Source of the DNA: Halobacillus locisalis
GTDB taxonomy: Bacteria > Bacillota > Bacilli > Bacillales > Halobacillaceae
Length of the DNA stretch: 64,000 bases
Assembly (NCBI RefSeq): GCF_013694105.1
Contig: NZ_JACEFG010000001.1
Coordinates: 558,001-622,000, forward strand
Direction: 5' to 3'
Notes under the pieces: generated by a model
Databases searched by the model: none
Told to the model about the DNA's origin: nothing
Seen by the model: the letters and a program-made list of their open reading frames with translations, nothing else
Made by a program: the position numbers and the translations under genes
In this document: positions 16,871 through 26,456 of the stretch, piece by piece
Layout of the letters: every line of letters begins with the position of its first letter
Position numbering within the stretch: position 1 is the stretch's first letter

Positions 16871-17842
16871 ATGAAATTAGCCATGATCTATTCATTCTTG
16901 AAGAATGATTTATCAATCATCGAGAATGCCGTGAATGAAACCATTCAATCAGATAACCCTGTGCTTAGAGAGGCATCGAGTCAGTTGTTGCAAGCTGGCG
17001 GAAAGCGTATTCGTCCGGTTTTTGTCCTTCTTTCTGGGAAGTTTGGGGACTATGATATCGAAAAGATGAAATCCGTCGCTGTCTCTTTAGAGTTAATACA
17101 TACCGCTTCACTTGTGCACGACGATGTTATTGATGAAGCAGAACTGAGACGAGGAGAGCCGACAATCAAGTCCAGGTGGGATAACCGCATTGCCATGTAC
17201 ACGGGTGACTACATTTTTGCGCGCTCTTTAGAGAACTTGTCTGCCCTTGATAATCCTAGAGCACATCAGACACTGGCGAAAACGATGGTGGACTTATGTC
17301 TAGGGGAAATAGAGCAAATCAGAGACAAATACGCAACGGACCAACACCTAAGGTCCTATTTGAGACGCATAAAGCGTAAGACAGCCATTTTGATTGCTGC
17401 TAGCTGTCGTTTAGGAGCGATTGCCTCAAATGCTTCTCCCGATCATGAGAAAGCCTTATGGATGTATGGGTACTATGTTGGGATGTCCTATCAAATCATT
17501 GATGATGTTCTCGATTTTACGGCCTCTGAGAAAGAGCTTGGTAAACCGGCTGGTGGAGACTTGTTGCAAGGGAATATCACCTTGCCAGTTCTTTATTCAA
17601 TGGAGAACCCTGCTTTCAAACGAAGTCTAGAAGAGGCTTTTCTTTATAAAGATACACTGACACAAGAGACGATTGCGCCATTGATTCAAGAAATCAAAAC
17701 GAATGGATCGATTGAGCGATCTTTAGAGGTGAGCGATCGCTATTTGCAAAAGGCATATAAGTCCCTTGAGAAGCTGCCAGCAGGTCGTGCCAAGCAAACA
17801 TTGAAGGGGATCGCGAAGTATATAGGAAAAAGAAGAGCCTAA
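16871..17842 (+). CDS. hepT: Heptaprenyl diphosphate synthase component 2
   Basis: 323 residues. Catalytic trans-prenyltransferase subunit that extends FPP with IPP to C35. Both aspartate-rich motifs are visible: DDVIDEAELRRG (first, about 84-95) and DDVLDFTASEKELGKP (second, about 211-226), plus GGKRIRP (about 43-49). The ATG follows AAGGA nine bases upstream. The start MKLAMIYSFLKND matches Bacillus HepT. Confidence 0.97.
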   Translation: MKLAMIYSFLKNDLSIIENAVNETIQSDNPVLREASSQLLQAGGKRIRPVFVLLSGKFGDYDIEKMKSVAVSLELIHTASLVHDDVIDEAELRRGEPTIKSRWDNRIAMYTGDYIFARSLENLSALDNPRAHQTLAKTMVDLCLGEIEQIRDKYATDQHLRSYLRRIKRKTAILIAASCRLGAIASNASPDHEKALWMYGYYVGMSYQIIDDVLDFTASEKELGKPAGGDLLQGNITLPVLYSMENPAFKRSLEEAFLYKDTLTQETIAPLIQEIKTNGSIERSLEVSDRYLQKAYKSLEKLPAGRAKQTLKGIAKYIGKRRA

Positions 17843-17932
17843 CACTATTGCCTTCCCTAGCAATATTTGTTAGACTTTTCTATGGCACTTATTAAAAGCG
17901 CTTTCACATTATACATAAATGAGGTGTAGAAC

Positions 17933-18379
17933 ATGGAAAAGACTTTTTTGATGGTAAAACCTGATGGTGTACAACGCAATTTAGTAGGAGAAATCGTTGC
18001 AAGATTTGAAAGAAAAGGATTCAAATTGGCCGGAGCGAAGTTAATGGTCATTCCAAGTACGCTAGCTGAGCAGCATTACGGGGAACATAGTGATAAGCCG
18101 TTCTTTGGAGAACTAGTAGACTTCATTACTTCTGGACCTGTATTTGCGATGGTATGGGAAGGCGAGGAAGTAATCGCGACAGCCCGTCAAATGATGGGTG
18201 CAACGAAGCCTCAAGATGCAGTACCAGGGACGATTCGTGGAGATTTCGGAGTCACTGTAGGAAAAAACGTCATTCATGGATCTGATTCACCAGAAAGCGC
18301 TGAGAGAGAAATCAACTTGTTCTTTAACGAGGATCAAATGGTTGATTACAAAAAAGAAAACCTTGCATGGGTCTACTAA
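17933..18379 (+). CDS. ndk: Nucleoside-diphosphate kinase
   Basis: 148 residues. Balances nucleoside triphosphate pools by phosphate transfer through a histidine. The catalytic block [16 protein letters not shown] contains the active His near residue 115; [15 protein letters not shown] is the N-terminal signature. The ATG follows ATGAGGTGTAG. A clear terminator follows. Confidence 0.98.
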   Translation: MEKTFLMVKPDGVQRNLVGEIVARFERKGFKLAGAKLMVIPSTLAEQHYGEHSDKPFFGELVDFITSGPVFAMVWEGEEVIATARQMMGATKPQDAVPGTIRGDFGVTVGKNVIHGSDSPESAEREINLFFNEDQMVDYKKENLAWVY

Positions 18380-18399
18380 TCTGTAGATTTATACACTAG

Positions 18400-18428
18400 A
18401 AAAACCGCCTGCTAAGGCGGTTTTTTTT
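18400..18428 (+). terminator. Terminator after ndk
   Basis: AAACCGCC pairs with GGCGGTTT around a short loop, followed by eight T. Confidence 0.9.
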
Positions 18429-18474
18429 ATTTCAATCCTATTCAAGAATAGGGCAGTAATGTTGAACACTCAAT

Positions 18475-18725
18475 TTCGAGACTTTTGTAGTGAGGATGGG
18501 GGAGATGGGAACGAGTCGCTTTCCGTGGGGCGGGCGCTGAGCCTCCTCGAGATGAAAAACGTGCGCCTGCGTCTGCTCGTATCGCTCTGTAGCAAGCTTT
18601 CTCAGCGCAAGGGAGCAAGGAAGTATATACAAGCAGTCCCCTCTCTGTGGGGTCTCAGCTGTCCCACTTAATCCCACAGGAGTCTCCCCGTTCCCCATCT
18701 CCCCTTGCCAAAATAGTCTCTCGAA
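18475..18725. repeat. Large inverted-repeat element, copy B
   Basis: Ends TTCGAGAC and GTCTCTCGAA are inverted. Inside, GGGGGAGATGGGAACG and CGTTCCCCATCTCCCC are inverted partners. The centre carries about 90 bases not found in copy D, between CTGAGCCTCCTCGAG (18537) and CAGTCCCC (18633). Confidence 0.8.
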
Positions 18726-18800
18726 ATCACCCCCCAAAAAAAAGTGGGGCCCGTGAACAATGCGACTCCAGGGGGATGTATTGGATGAACGCACCCCGAT

Positions 18801-18951
18801 TCGGACATTTACCTAAGCAATCAGGACAACAGATGCACGATTTCAGACATCTATCTGCTCAATCAGGACAAGTGATCCTCTATATCGGACATTTCCTTAC
18901 GATTCGGACAAGAACGGCAATTTATCGGACATTTACTCAGTCTATTCAGAC
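18801..18951. repeat. 21-bp-periodic array of TC(G/A)GACA-like boxes
   Basis: Eight boxes (TCGGAC, TCAGGAC or TTCAGAC) whose (G/A)GAC cores start at 18803, 18824, 18845, 18866, 18887, 18906, 18927 and 18948. Spacings are 21, 21, 21, 21, 19, 21 and 21. The sequence between boxes is not conserved. A possible degenerate ninth unit (TTGGAT) lies at 18781. Confidence 0.85.
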
Positions 18952-18999
18952 AGACGTGCTTCTTTTCATCAATGAATGGTTCGACTAACTATTTTCGGT

Positions 19000-19125
19000 G
19001 GGTGTGGTGGGAAATGGCGAGACTCCCGCGGGAGAAGGACTCAGGTGAGATTCCACAGGGGTGTTAACGACCGAGGAGGCTCGGCAGTTCCCCCGCAGGA
19101 AAGCGAGTCATTTCCCACCACGCCC
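19000..19125. repeat. 126-bp inverted-repeat element, copy C
   Basis: Begins GGGTGTGGTGGGAAATG (19000-19016) and ends in its inverted partner CATTTCCCACCACGCCC (19109-19125). The core has GGCGAGACTCCCGCGGGAG and AGGAAAGCGAGTCA. It corresponds to copy A (12003-12130) in the opposite orientation. Confidence 0.85.
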
Positions 19126-19342
19126 TTTTCTTACTTCAGTAGAGGACCCACACACCTCACCTTCAAGTCTTCAAGATAAGGGGGTATGGTACAAGTGTGA
19201 CCTGTATGATCAACTGCGCTCAATCAAACTATTAAATATTCAATCTTGTTAGATTTCTCAGTAGGCTGAACATTTAGTCATTTACATTAGAAATGTCATC
19301 GAGTAATCTTAAAGAGACTAGATGTGAAGGAGCTTTCGGTCT

Positions 19343-20122
19343 ATGACACATATGCAAGAATATGCAGATTTCAAAAAACGCGTACATAGTAAAACAGGCA
19401 TTGATTTATCTCTTTATAAAGAGGCACAGATGAAACGTCGTCTAACGTCTTTAAGAGATCGGAGGGGCTACTCCAGTTTCTCCGCTTATTTTGATGCATT
19501 GGGTAAGGATCCGAAACTCTTTGATGAACTTCTGGACCGTATGACCATTAATGTATCTGAGTTTTTCCGGAACCGGCAGCGTTTTAAAGTGTTGGAGAAA
19601 AAAGTCATTCCAGATTTATTGAGTACAAAGAAGCGGATCAAAGTATGGAGTGCAGCTTGTTCAACAGGGGAGGAACCCTATACGTTGGCTATGATCCTAA
19701 GTCAATTTCTTCCGCTTAATCAAATTGAGATTATAGCCACAGACATTGATGACAATGCAATGGATAGAGCAAGAAAAGGGGTGTACCCTGAACGATCTTT
19801 AAAAGAGGCCCCGGAGGAAATGAAGCGGAAATTCTTCACCAAAGATGGAGCGTTCTATCATGTACATCCTGATATTAAAAAGTGCGTCACGTTCAAAAAA
19901 CATAACCTGCTGGCGGATCGTTACGAACGCCAATGCGATTTGATCGTCTGCCGTAATGTGTTGATTTATTTTACGGAAGAAGCGAAAGAGACCATCTACC
20001 AGAACTTCAGTCAATCTTTAAATCGCGGAGGCATGTTTTTTGTCGGAAGTACTGAGCAGATCTTTTCACCGAGTAAATACGGATTTGACGTATTTGATAC
20101 ATTTTTTTACAAAAAAAGATGA
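19343..20122 (+). CDS. cheR: Chemotaxis protein methyltransferase CheR
   Basis: 259 residues. Methylates glutamates of chemoreceptors with S-adenosylmethionine. The N-terminal helical domain (about 1-75) includes [12 protein letters not shown], which contacts the receptor. The SAM domain has [19 protein letters not shown] (about 100-118) and CRNVLIYF. No pentapeptide-tether subdomain motif can be judged by eye. The gene stands alone between a repeat island and the aro operon, as in B. subtilis (ndk-cheR-aro). SD AAGGAG lies 11 bases before the ATG. Confidence 0.95.
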   Translation: MTHMQEYADFKKRVHSKTGIDLSLYKEAQMKRRLTSLRDRRGYSSFSAYFDALGKDPKLFDELLDRMTINVSEFFRNRQRFKVLEKKVIPDLLSTKKRIKVWSAACSTGEEPYTLAMILSQFLPLNQIEIIATDIDDNAMDRARKGVYPERSLKEAPEEMKRKFFTKDGAFYHVHPDIKKCVTFKKHNLLADRYERQCDLIVCRNVLIYFTEEAKETIYQNFSQSLNRGGMFFVGSTEQIFSPSKYGFDVFDTFFYKKR

Positions 20123-20123
20123 C

Positions 20124-20160
20124 AAAAAGAAGTCGGAAGCGCTTTCCGACTTCTTTTTAT
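20124..20160 (+). terminator. Terminator after cheR
   Basis: AAAAAGAAGTCGGAA and TTCCGACTTCTTTTT form a long stem around GCGCT. It starts right after the stop codon. Confidence 0.9.
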
Positions 20161-20200
20161 AAAAATTTGAATATTTGCGGAACACAAACAATCGTGCGTA

Positions 20201-20209
20201 TGATATAGT
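20201..20209 (+). promoter_or_regulatory. Putative extended -10 promoter of the aro operon
   Basis: TGATATAGT (TGn plus TATAGT at 20204-20209), 62 bases before aroC. No strong -35 box is seen and no cluster of GAG/TAG triplets suggests TRAP control. Confidence 0.4.
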
Positions 20210-20270
20210 AATACGTAAAATTTATGACTGAATGTTAGGTGTTTTTCAGTTTACAGGAGGGACGTTGTCT

Positions 20271-21437
20271 ATGCGCTATTTAACAGCTGGTGAATCACAT
20301 GGTAAACAATTGACGACTATTATCGAAGGAGTGCCGTCTCATTTGCCACTTCAGAGAGAACAGATCAATGAGTCTTTAATCAGACGTCAAGGCGGCTATG
20401 GTCGAGGCAAACGCATGCAGATCGAGAAAGACTTAGTAGATATTACAAGCGGAGTACGTCATGGTTACACATTAGGATCTCCGATTACGCTTGTCGTACA
20501 TAATGACGACTTCAAGCATTGGACCGACATTATGGGTGAAGACCCGATACCTGAAGAGACTAAACTTAGACGAGTGGTAACAAAACCAAGGCCAGGTCAT
20601 GCCGATTTGAACGGCGGAATGAAATATGGACACAGGGATATGAGGAATGTGCTCGAAAGGTCATCAGCACGCGAAACAGCAGCGCGTGTAGGAGCAGGTG
20701 CTGTTGCAAAAGTTCTTCTGAAAGAGTTAGGGATTGAAGTGGCAGGTTACGTACGAGAAATTGCCGGGATTGTCAGTGACGTCGATGAGAATCTAACACT
20801 TGAAGAACGCAGGGAGATCTCAGAAGCATCTCCAGTCCGTACGTTTGACGAAGGTGCGGCAGAGAAAATGATGACGGCGATTGATGAAGCGAAAAAAGAA
20901 GGCGATTCGATCGGTGGCGTTTGTGAAGTTTATGTAGAAGGTATGCCACCAGGCCTTGGTTCTTATGTTCAATATGACAGAAAACTGGATGCACGTATTG
21001 CCGGTAGCGTCATGAGCATCAATGCATTCAAAGGTGTTGAGTTTGGAATCGGATTTGAGGCGGCACGTCGCAACGGAAGTGACGTCCACGATGAGATTCT
21101 ATGGAGTGAAGAACGCGGCTACTATAGACGGACCAATCGTTTGGGTGGATTCGAAGGAGGAATGACAACGGGTATGCCGATTGTCGTAAAAGGTGTCATG
21201 AAGCCGATTCCGACCCTTTACAAGCCGTTACAAAGTATAGATATTGAGACGAAAGAACCGTTTCAGGCGAGTATTGAACGATCAGATTCATGCGCAGTAC
21301 CTGCTGCTTCTGTTGTGATGGAACACATTGTTGCGTTTGAACTGGCTAAAGCGATCACCGAGGAGTTCCCAGCCGATTATTTCCCGCGTCTTAAGCGAGC
21401 TGTTGACGATTACCGAAAAGAAGTGCAGGCATTCTAA
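20271..21437 (+). CDS. aroC: Chorismate synthase
   Basis: 388 residues. Converts 5-enolpyruvylshikimate 3-phosphate to chorismate with reduced FMN (called aroF in B. subtilis). Signatures are [18 protein letters not shown], and [31 protein letters not shown]. The start at 20271 follows ACAGGAGGG; an in-frame upstream start has no ribosome site. The stop overlaps the aroB start by one base. First gene of the aroC-aroB-aroH-hisC-tyrA-aroA operon. Confidence 0.98.
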   Translation: MRYLTAGESHGKQLTTIIEGVPSHLPLQREQINESLIRRQGGYGRGKRMQIEKDLVDITSGVRHGYTLGSPITLVVHNDDFKHWTDIMGEDPIPEETKLRRVVTKPRPGHADLNGGMKYGHRDMRNVLERSSARETAARVGAGAVAKVLLKELGIEVAGYVREIAGIVSDVDENLTLEERREISEASPVRTFDEGAAEKMMTAIDEAKKEGDSIGGVCEVYVEGMPPGLGSYVQYDRKLDARIAGSVMSINAFKGVEFGIGFEAARRNGSDVHDEILWSEERGYYRRTNRLGGFEGGMTTGMPIVVKGVMKPIPTLYKPLQSIDIETKEPFQASIERSDSCAVPAASVVMEHIVAFELAKAITEEFPADYFPRLKRAVDDYRKEVQAF

Positions 21438-22519
21438 TGAGTCAGCTGAGCATTCGTTCTCAATCACACAATTATGATGTCGTAATCGAAACAGGGGTTA
21501 GACATCAGCTGGATAAATGGATAACAAAACCTTATTCATCTGTTCTCATCGTTACGGATCGAAATGTTTCTGAGCATTATTTGCAGGACGTCGTCACAAG
21601 TATGGAGAAGGTTTCGACTGTACACACTGCTCTCGTACCATCAGGTGAAGCGTCTAAAAGTATGGGGAAGTATCAAGAGTTGTTGGACCGTTGTATAGAA
21701 ACATCCCTTGATCGGCAGTCCCTTATTATAGCTCTTGGTGGCGGAATGATTGGGGATTTGGCTGGTTTCGTTGCCTCGACTTACTTACGGGGTATCGATT
21801 TTATTCAAATGCCTACAACCATTCTTGCTCACGATAGTAGTGTAGGTGGGAAAGTAGCAGTTAATCATGTGCAAGGCAAAAATTTGATCGGGAGTTTTTA
21901 TAGCCCGGTTCAAGTTCTTTATGATATTGAAACTTTACGAACGTTGCCGGAAACAGAGTTGCGATCAGGTTACGGTGAAGTGATGAAACATGCTATGCTA
22001 AGTGATTCAGCGTGGTTGGAGGAACTACTCGGTAGATCCATCACTTCGCTTGAGGACAATCAATTAATTGGTGATTTAGAGAAAGGGATTCGCGTCAAAG
22101 CGAGTATTGTAGAAAAAGATGAACGAGAACAAGGCATGCGTAAGTTCCTCAACTTAGGCCATACCCTAGCCCACGCGATCGAAGCGGAGCTAGGGTATGG
22201 AGAGATCACACACGGAGAAGCGGTTAGCATCGGTTTATTGTTCGCCTTGCAGCTAAGCGAGACGCGAGTTAATGCATCGGGGTTGCCAATAAAAGATTAT
22301 GTAAATTGGATGGCGCGTAACGGGTATCCTCTTTCTTCGATCCAATCACTTCAGCCCGTTGCATTGCTAAAGAGAATGAAAGTCGACAAAAAAACAGTCA
22401 ATCAACAGGTTCATTTTGTATTGCTCAATGAAATCGGAAAGGCTTGTGTCGTACCTATTCAGGACGACGTTCTGTTGACTGAGTTACATCGATTCCAGAC
22501 GGAGGTGGTGAACGTATGA
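21437..22519 (+). CDS. aroB: 3-dehydroquinate synthase
   Basis: 360 residues. Second step of the shikimate pathway: cyclises DAHP to 3-dehydroquinate using NAD and a divalent metal. Visible blocks: GGGMIGDLAGFVASTYLRG, QMPTTILAHDSSVGGKVAVN, and the metal-ligand segments ELRSGYGEVMKH, GHTLAHAIE and HGEAV. Coupled by a one-base overlap to aroC and a four-base ATGA overlap to aroH. Confidence 0.98.
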   Translation: MSQLSIRSQSHNYDVVIETGVRHQLDKWITKPYSSVLIVTDRNVSEHYLQDVVTSMEKVSTVHTALVPSGEASKSMGKYQELLDRCIETSLDRQSLIIALGGGMIGDLAGFVASTYLRGIDFIQMPTTILAHDSSVGGKVAVNHVQGKNLIGSFYSPVQVLYDIETLRTLPETELRSGYGEVMKHAMLSDSAWLEELLGRSITSLEDNQLIGDLEKGIRVKASIVEKDEREQGMRKFLNLGHTLAHAIEAELGYGEITHGEAVSIGLLFALQLSETRVNASGLPIKDYVNWMARNGYPLSSIQSLQPVALLKRMKVDKKTVNQQVHFVLLNEIGKACVVPIQDDVLLTELHRFQTEVVNV

Positions 22520-22893
22520 TAAGAGGAGTTCGAGGAGCCACAACAGTGACTAGGAACTCAGCTGATGAAATCATCGAGAAGTCAGTTGCATTGATGGAAG
22601 ACATTATTTCTGAGAATGAAATTGTTGCCGAGCGCGTAGCCTCCGTTTATTTCACGGTGACCGAGGATTTGAATGACACTTTTCCAGCTAAATCATTAAG
22701 GGAGTTGGATGGATGGACACATGTTCCCGTAATGTGTATGCGTGAAATACCTGTTCCCGCGAGCTTACCAATGTGCATTCGTGTTATGGTTACTGTGGAA
22801 ACGGATAAGCATCAGGAGGAGATTGAACACATTTATCATCATGAAGCAACGAAGCTCCGACCAGATCTGCAGAAAAAGAAAGGAGAAGGATGA
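22516..22893 (+). CDS. aroH: Chorismate mutase (AroH class)
   Basis: 125 residues. Monofunctional trimeric mutase making prephenate for phenylalanine and tyrosine. The active-site residues of the B. subtilis enzyme appear kept: R6 in MIRGVRGATT, VPVMCMREIPVP, CIRVMV and KLRPDL. In B. subtilis trpEDCFBA lies between aroH and hisC; here hisC overlaps the aroH stop by four bases, so that operon is absent from this position. Confidence 0.97.
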   Translation: MIRGVRGATTVTRNSADEIIEKSVALMEDIISENEIVAERVASVYFTVTEDLNDTFPAKSLRELDGWTHVPVMCMREIPVPASLPMCIRVMVTVETDKHQEEIEHIYHHEATKLRPDLQKKKGEG

Positions 22894-23987
22894 TGAAAGC
22901 AAAAGAAATATTGAAAACCATGAAACCCTATAAACCAGGTAAAGGCATTGAAGAGGTGAAAAAAGAATACGGATTGGATCGGATTGTAAAACTAGCTTCC
23001 AACGAAAACCCGTATGGTTTTTCTCCACAAGTTCAAAAAGAATTGCCTCGATTAATTTCTCAGTTAGAAATCTACCCTGATGGATACGCAGCCACCATCC
23101 GTCAAAAAGTCGCTGACTTTATTAAGGTGGATGAGGAGCAATTGATCTTCGGGAACGGTTCGGATGAAGTCGTGCAAATTATTTGCCGTACCTTCCTTGA
23201 ACCTGGTGCCAATACGGTCATGGCGACACCAACCTTCCCACAATACCGTCATAATGCCTTGATTGAAGGAGCTGAAGTTCGTGAGGTTCCTCTTGTAGAT
23301 GGACATCATGACCTTGAAGAAATGCTGAATCAGGTGGATGAGAACACTCGGGTTCTCTGGATTTGTACACCTAACAACCCTACAGGTGTTCATATCGATC
23401 AACCGACGCTCCAGTCTGTGATTGATCGCTGTCCTGAACATGTTCTTATTGTTATCGATGAAGCCTATTACGAATACTTAGAAGCCGAGGATGCGTTTGA
23501 TTCGTTAGGCGCAATAGAAAACCATTCTAATCTTATGGTCTTACGTACATTTTCCAAAGCGTATGGTCTTGCGGGCCTTCGTATTGGGTATGGTGTCGGT
23601 CAACCAGAAGTCATCAACGTACTCGAGCCATCTAGGGAACCGTTCAACACCTCCACTGTCGCCCAAGCTGCCGCTATTTTGGCTCTAGACGACCAAACAT
23701 TCATTGAAACGTCTGTTGAGGAAAATAGGAAGAATAAACAAGCATTCATGGATTTCTGTGACCAAAATGACATTTCTTACTATGATTCTCAAGCCAACTT
23801 TGTGCTTGTACATTTACCAATCAGCGGTGACGAAATGTTTGAGCATTTATTGACCAAAGGGTTCATTGTTCGTTCTGGTGAAGCGCTAGGGTTGCCGAAC
23901 ACGATTCGGTTAACCATTGGGAAAAAAGAAGATATGGAGAATATTCAGGAGGAAATGAAACAAAAGATTGCTTCAGGAGTGAAATAA
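22890..23987 (+). CDS. hisC: Histidinol-phosphate aminotransferase
   Basis: 365 residues. Fold-type I PLP enzyme of histidine synthesis; in Bacillus it also transaminates aromatic keto acids, which explains its place in an aro operon. The PLP lysine lies in TFSKAYGLAGLRIGYG; NPNNPTG-type motif is CTPNNPTG and the aspartate is in VIDEAYYEY. The ATG at 22890 overlaps aroH; ATG 22893 is an equally good start after AAAGGAGAAGG. Confidence 0.96.
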   Translation: MMKAKEILKTMKPYKPGKGIEEVKKEYGLDRIVKLASNENPYGFSPQVQKELPRLISQLEIYPDGYAATIRQKVADFIKVDEEQLIFGNGSDEVVQIICRTFLEPGANTVMATPTFPQYRHNALIEGAEVREVPLVDGHHDLEEMLNQVDENTRVLWICTPNNPTGVHIDQPTLQSVIDRCPEHVLIVIDEAYYEYLEAEDAFDSLGAIENHSNLMVLRTFSKAYGLAGLRIGYGVGQPEVINVLEPSREPFNTSTVAQAAAILALDDQTFIETSVEENRKNKQAFMDFCDQNDISYYDSQANFVLVHLPISGDEMFEHLLTKGFIVRSGEALGLPNTIRLTIGKKEDMENIQEEMKQKIASGVK

Positions 23988-23988
23988 C

Positions 23989-25089
23989 ATGACGGAGAAA
24001 GTGGTTATTGTGGGACTTGGATTGATTGGTGGCTCATTGGCAATGAATGTGTCGAAGAAAAAGGGGCGTCTCGTCATCGGTGTCGACCAAGACGAGGATA
24101 CATTGAATATGGCTCTTAAGCAAGGGGTCATCGATCAGGCGATGAAAGACTTTGAAACAGCTGTCAAAGAAGCGGATGTATGTGTGTTGGCTACGCCAAT
24201 ATCGATTACAATTGATTATTTGAGACAGTTGCAATCCATCAACTTACACAAGCCGCTGCTTGTGACGGATGTTTCCTCTGTAAAGAACCAGGTGTTGAAG
24301 GCCGCGAACGAGTGGGACCATCCTTTGTTATCTTTCGTCGGTGGACACCCGATGGCTGGCTCGCATAAGCAAGGCTACACGGCTGCAAAGCCGCACTTAT
24401 TTGAGAATGCGATTTATGTTCTCACGCCCTCTGTTCACGCTAGTGAGCAACAAGCGGATCGGCTTAAGGAGTTATTTTCAGAAACAGATGCGCGGTTCTT
24501 AACGTTCACTACTAAAGAACATGATGAGATGACCGCTGTCATATCCCATTTTCCGCATTTGATCGCTTCCTCGCTTGTCCATCAAGCGAAAGAGTGGCAA
24601 GAAACGCATCCTTATATCGAACACTTGGCGGCCGGAGGTTTTAAGGATATTACGAGAATCGCATCCAGTAATCCAACATTGTGGCAAGATATTTTCTTCC
24701 AGAACCGTGATTTGCTGATTTCAATGTTGGACGATTGGATGGATGAAATGGGGAAAGTCCGGCAGTTTTTATCTGAAAAGGAAAGTGAGTTGACCTATCA
24801 ATACTTGGTAGATGCTAAGCACTATCGTGATGGATTGCCGGCAAAAGAACGAGGCGCGATCCCCGCTTTTTATGATATTTATGTCGATATACATGACCAA
24901 CCCGGTGCGATCCATCAGGTGATCGGGCTGCTTGCAGAAGCAGGAATCAGTATAAAGAACATTGAAATTCTTGAAATACGCGAAGGTATTACAGGTGTAC
25001 TACGCATTAGTTTCGCAACAAGTGTAGACCAATACGATAGTAAAGAAACGCTTGAGAATCATCAGTTTGAAGTCATGCTTCAACAATGA
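23989..25089 (+). CDS. tyrA: Prephenate dehydrogenase
   Basis: 366 residues. Converts prephenate to 4-hydroxyphenylpyruvate with NAD. The Rossmann motif is VGLGLIGGSLA, GGHPMAGSHKQG contains the prephenate-site residues, and a C-terminal ACT domain (about 295-366) probably mediates tyrosine or phenylalanine feedback. It begins one base after the hisC stop, with AGGAG inside hisC. Confidence 0.97.
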   Translation: MTEKVVIVGLGLIGGSLAMNVSKKKGRLVIGVDQDEDTLNMALKQGVIDQAMKDFETAVKEADVCVLATPISITIDYLRQLQSINLHKPLLVTDVSSVKNQVLKAANEWDHPLLSFVGGHPMAGSHKQGYTAAKPHLFENAIYVLTPSVHASEQQADRLKELFSETDARFLTFTTKEHDEMTAVISHFPHLIASSLVHQAKEWQETHPYIEHLAAGGFKDITRIASSNPTLWQDIFFQNRDLLISMLDDWMDEMGKVRQFLSEKESELTYQYLVDAKHYRDGLPAKERGAIPAFYDIYVDIHDQPGAIHQVIGLLAEAGISIKNIEILEIREGITGVLRISFATSVDQYDSKETLENHQFEVMLQQ

Positions 25090-25102
25090 GAGGAGGAATT
25101 TG

Positions 25103-26404
25103 ATGACCAACCGAAAACTGTATCCGGCTACAGGTGGGTTAAGAGGGAATTTACAAGTTCCAGGCGATAAATCAATCTCCCATAGAGCTGTTATCTTCTC
25201 GGCGATGGCGAATGGAACATCTAAGATCACCAATTTCTTAACAGGTGAAGATTGCATGAGGACAGTAGAAGCATTCCGCCAGTTTGGGGTGGATATCGAG
25301 CAGGATAGAGGTACCTTAACAGTACAAGGCAAAGGCGTAGAAGGGTTGTCAGCTCCTACCCAGCCTATCAATTTCGGAAACTCTGGAACAACAGCGCGGT
25401 TAATGAGTGGTGTGCTAGCTGGATTGCCCTTTTTTACAACGGCGTACGGTGATGAATCCTTATCAAAACGTCCAATGGACCGTGTCGTAAATCCGTTAAG
25501 AGAAATGGGAGCTACCGTTATCGGTCGAGAGGATGGTTCCTACCTCCCTTTAGCATTTCAAGGAAGTCCATTGCAGGCAATGCGTCATGAGTTAAAGGTT
25601 CGCAGTGCTCAAGTGAAGTCGTGTTTGCTTCTTGCTGGTCTTTTTGCAGAGGGTGAAACTACTATTATTGAAAAAGGTGTAACGAGGGATCACACGGAGA
25701 AGTTACTGCCTCAATTTGGTGTCGAACTCACTGTCAATGGACCCACCATCTCTATAAAAGGTGGACAAGAACTGAAAGCTTCCGACATAAGGGTGCCGGG
25801 GGACATTTCTTCCGCTGCATTTTTCTTAGTAGCCGCTGCGATTACACCTGGAAGTGAACTGACGATCAATAATGTTGGCCTGAACGAGACGAGAAACGGA
25901 ATTGTCCAAGCGCTCGAGCAGATGGGTGCCAAGATTTCCAGTCACGTTCATACATATGTCGGTGATGAACCAGTAGGGGATGTTACCATTAAATATGGAC
26001 AACTGGAAGCGATCACGCTGGAGGGGGATCTAATTCCTAACGTTATCGATGAAATTCCGATTCTGGCTCTTGCTGCATCTCAAGCTCAGGGTACAACGGT
26101 GATCAAGGATGCTAAAGAATTGAGGGTGAAAGAAACGGATCGTATCGCTGCTGTAGTTGACACTTTAACAACGCTTGGAGCGAATGTAGAGGCGAAGGAA
26201 GACGGTATGGTCATCCATGGCAGTCAATCTCTACAAGGAGGATCCATCGACTCTTACGGTGATCACCGTATAGGGATGATGGGGGCTGTTGCTTCATTGA
26301 TCAGTCATGAGCCAGTCGTAATTCAGGACAAAGATTGCATCAATATTTCCTACCCCACGTTCTTTGACCATTTAGCTCAATTACAAAACAAGAAAACTTC
26401 ATAG
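25103..26404 (+). CDS. aroA: 5-enolpyruvylshikimate-3-phosphate synthase
   Basis: 433 residues. Transfers enolpyruvyl from PEP to shikimate 3-phosphate (aroE in B. subtilis). Signatures: PGDKSISHRA near residue 20, NFGNSGTTARLMSG near 92, and ELRVKETDRI. The start ATG at 25103 follows AGAGGAGGAATTTG; the upstream extension overlaps tyrA and is not expected. The NSGTTAR block places it with enzymes whose glyphosate sensitivity cannot be told by eye. Confidence 0.98.
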   Translation: MTNRKLYPATGGLRGNLQVPGDKSISHRAVIFSAMANGTSKITNFLTGEDCMRTVEAFRQFGVDIEQDRGTLTVQGKGVEGLSAPTQPINFGNSGTTARLMSGVLAGLPFFTTAYGDESLSKRPMDRVVNPLREMGATVIGREDGSYLPLAFQGSPLQAMRHELKVRSAQVKSCLLLAGLFAEGETTIIEKGVTRDHTEKLLPQFGVELTVNGPTISIKGGQELKASDIRVPGDISSAAFFLVAAAITPGSELTINNVGLNETRNGIVQALEQMGAKISSHVHTYVGDEPVGDVTIKYGQLEAITLEGDLIPNVIDEIPILALAASQAQGTTVIKDAKELRVKETDRIAAVVDTLTTLGANVEAKEDGMVIHGSQSLQGGSIDSYGDHRIGMMGAVASLISHEPVVIQDKDCINISYPTFFDHLAQLQNKKTS

Positions 26405-26456
26405 ATTGCCCTTTGCTCTCATACGATATAAAAAGCCCAATGGAGGTTTTCATCGT

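Larger units (their letters stand above)
18429..19342 (+). other. Gene-free repeat island 2
   Basis: About 900 bases with no credible gene. It contains a large inverted-repeat element (18475-18725), a 21-bp-periodic array (18801-18951) and a second inverted-repeat element (19000-19125). Read in reverse complement, this order is the same as in island 1 (11.9-12.8 kb). Several open frames cross it but have no ribosome site and encode repeat-derived peptides. Confidence 0.8.

Noticed and set aside
18438-18794. 118-residue minus-strand ORF in repeat island 2
   Set aside because: It is the translation of inverted-repeat element B and part of the ndk terminator.
18801-18951. CRISPR-like array
   Set aside because: The conserved boxes are only 6-7 bp with 14-bp variable gaps; there are no 25-40 bp repeats and no cas genes.
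18647-18988. 113-residue ORF across the 21-bp array
   Set aside because: It has no ribosome site and its length follows from a 21-bp (7-codon) period that avoids frame shifts. The peptide is made of array and inverted-repeat sequence.
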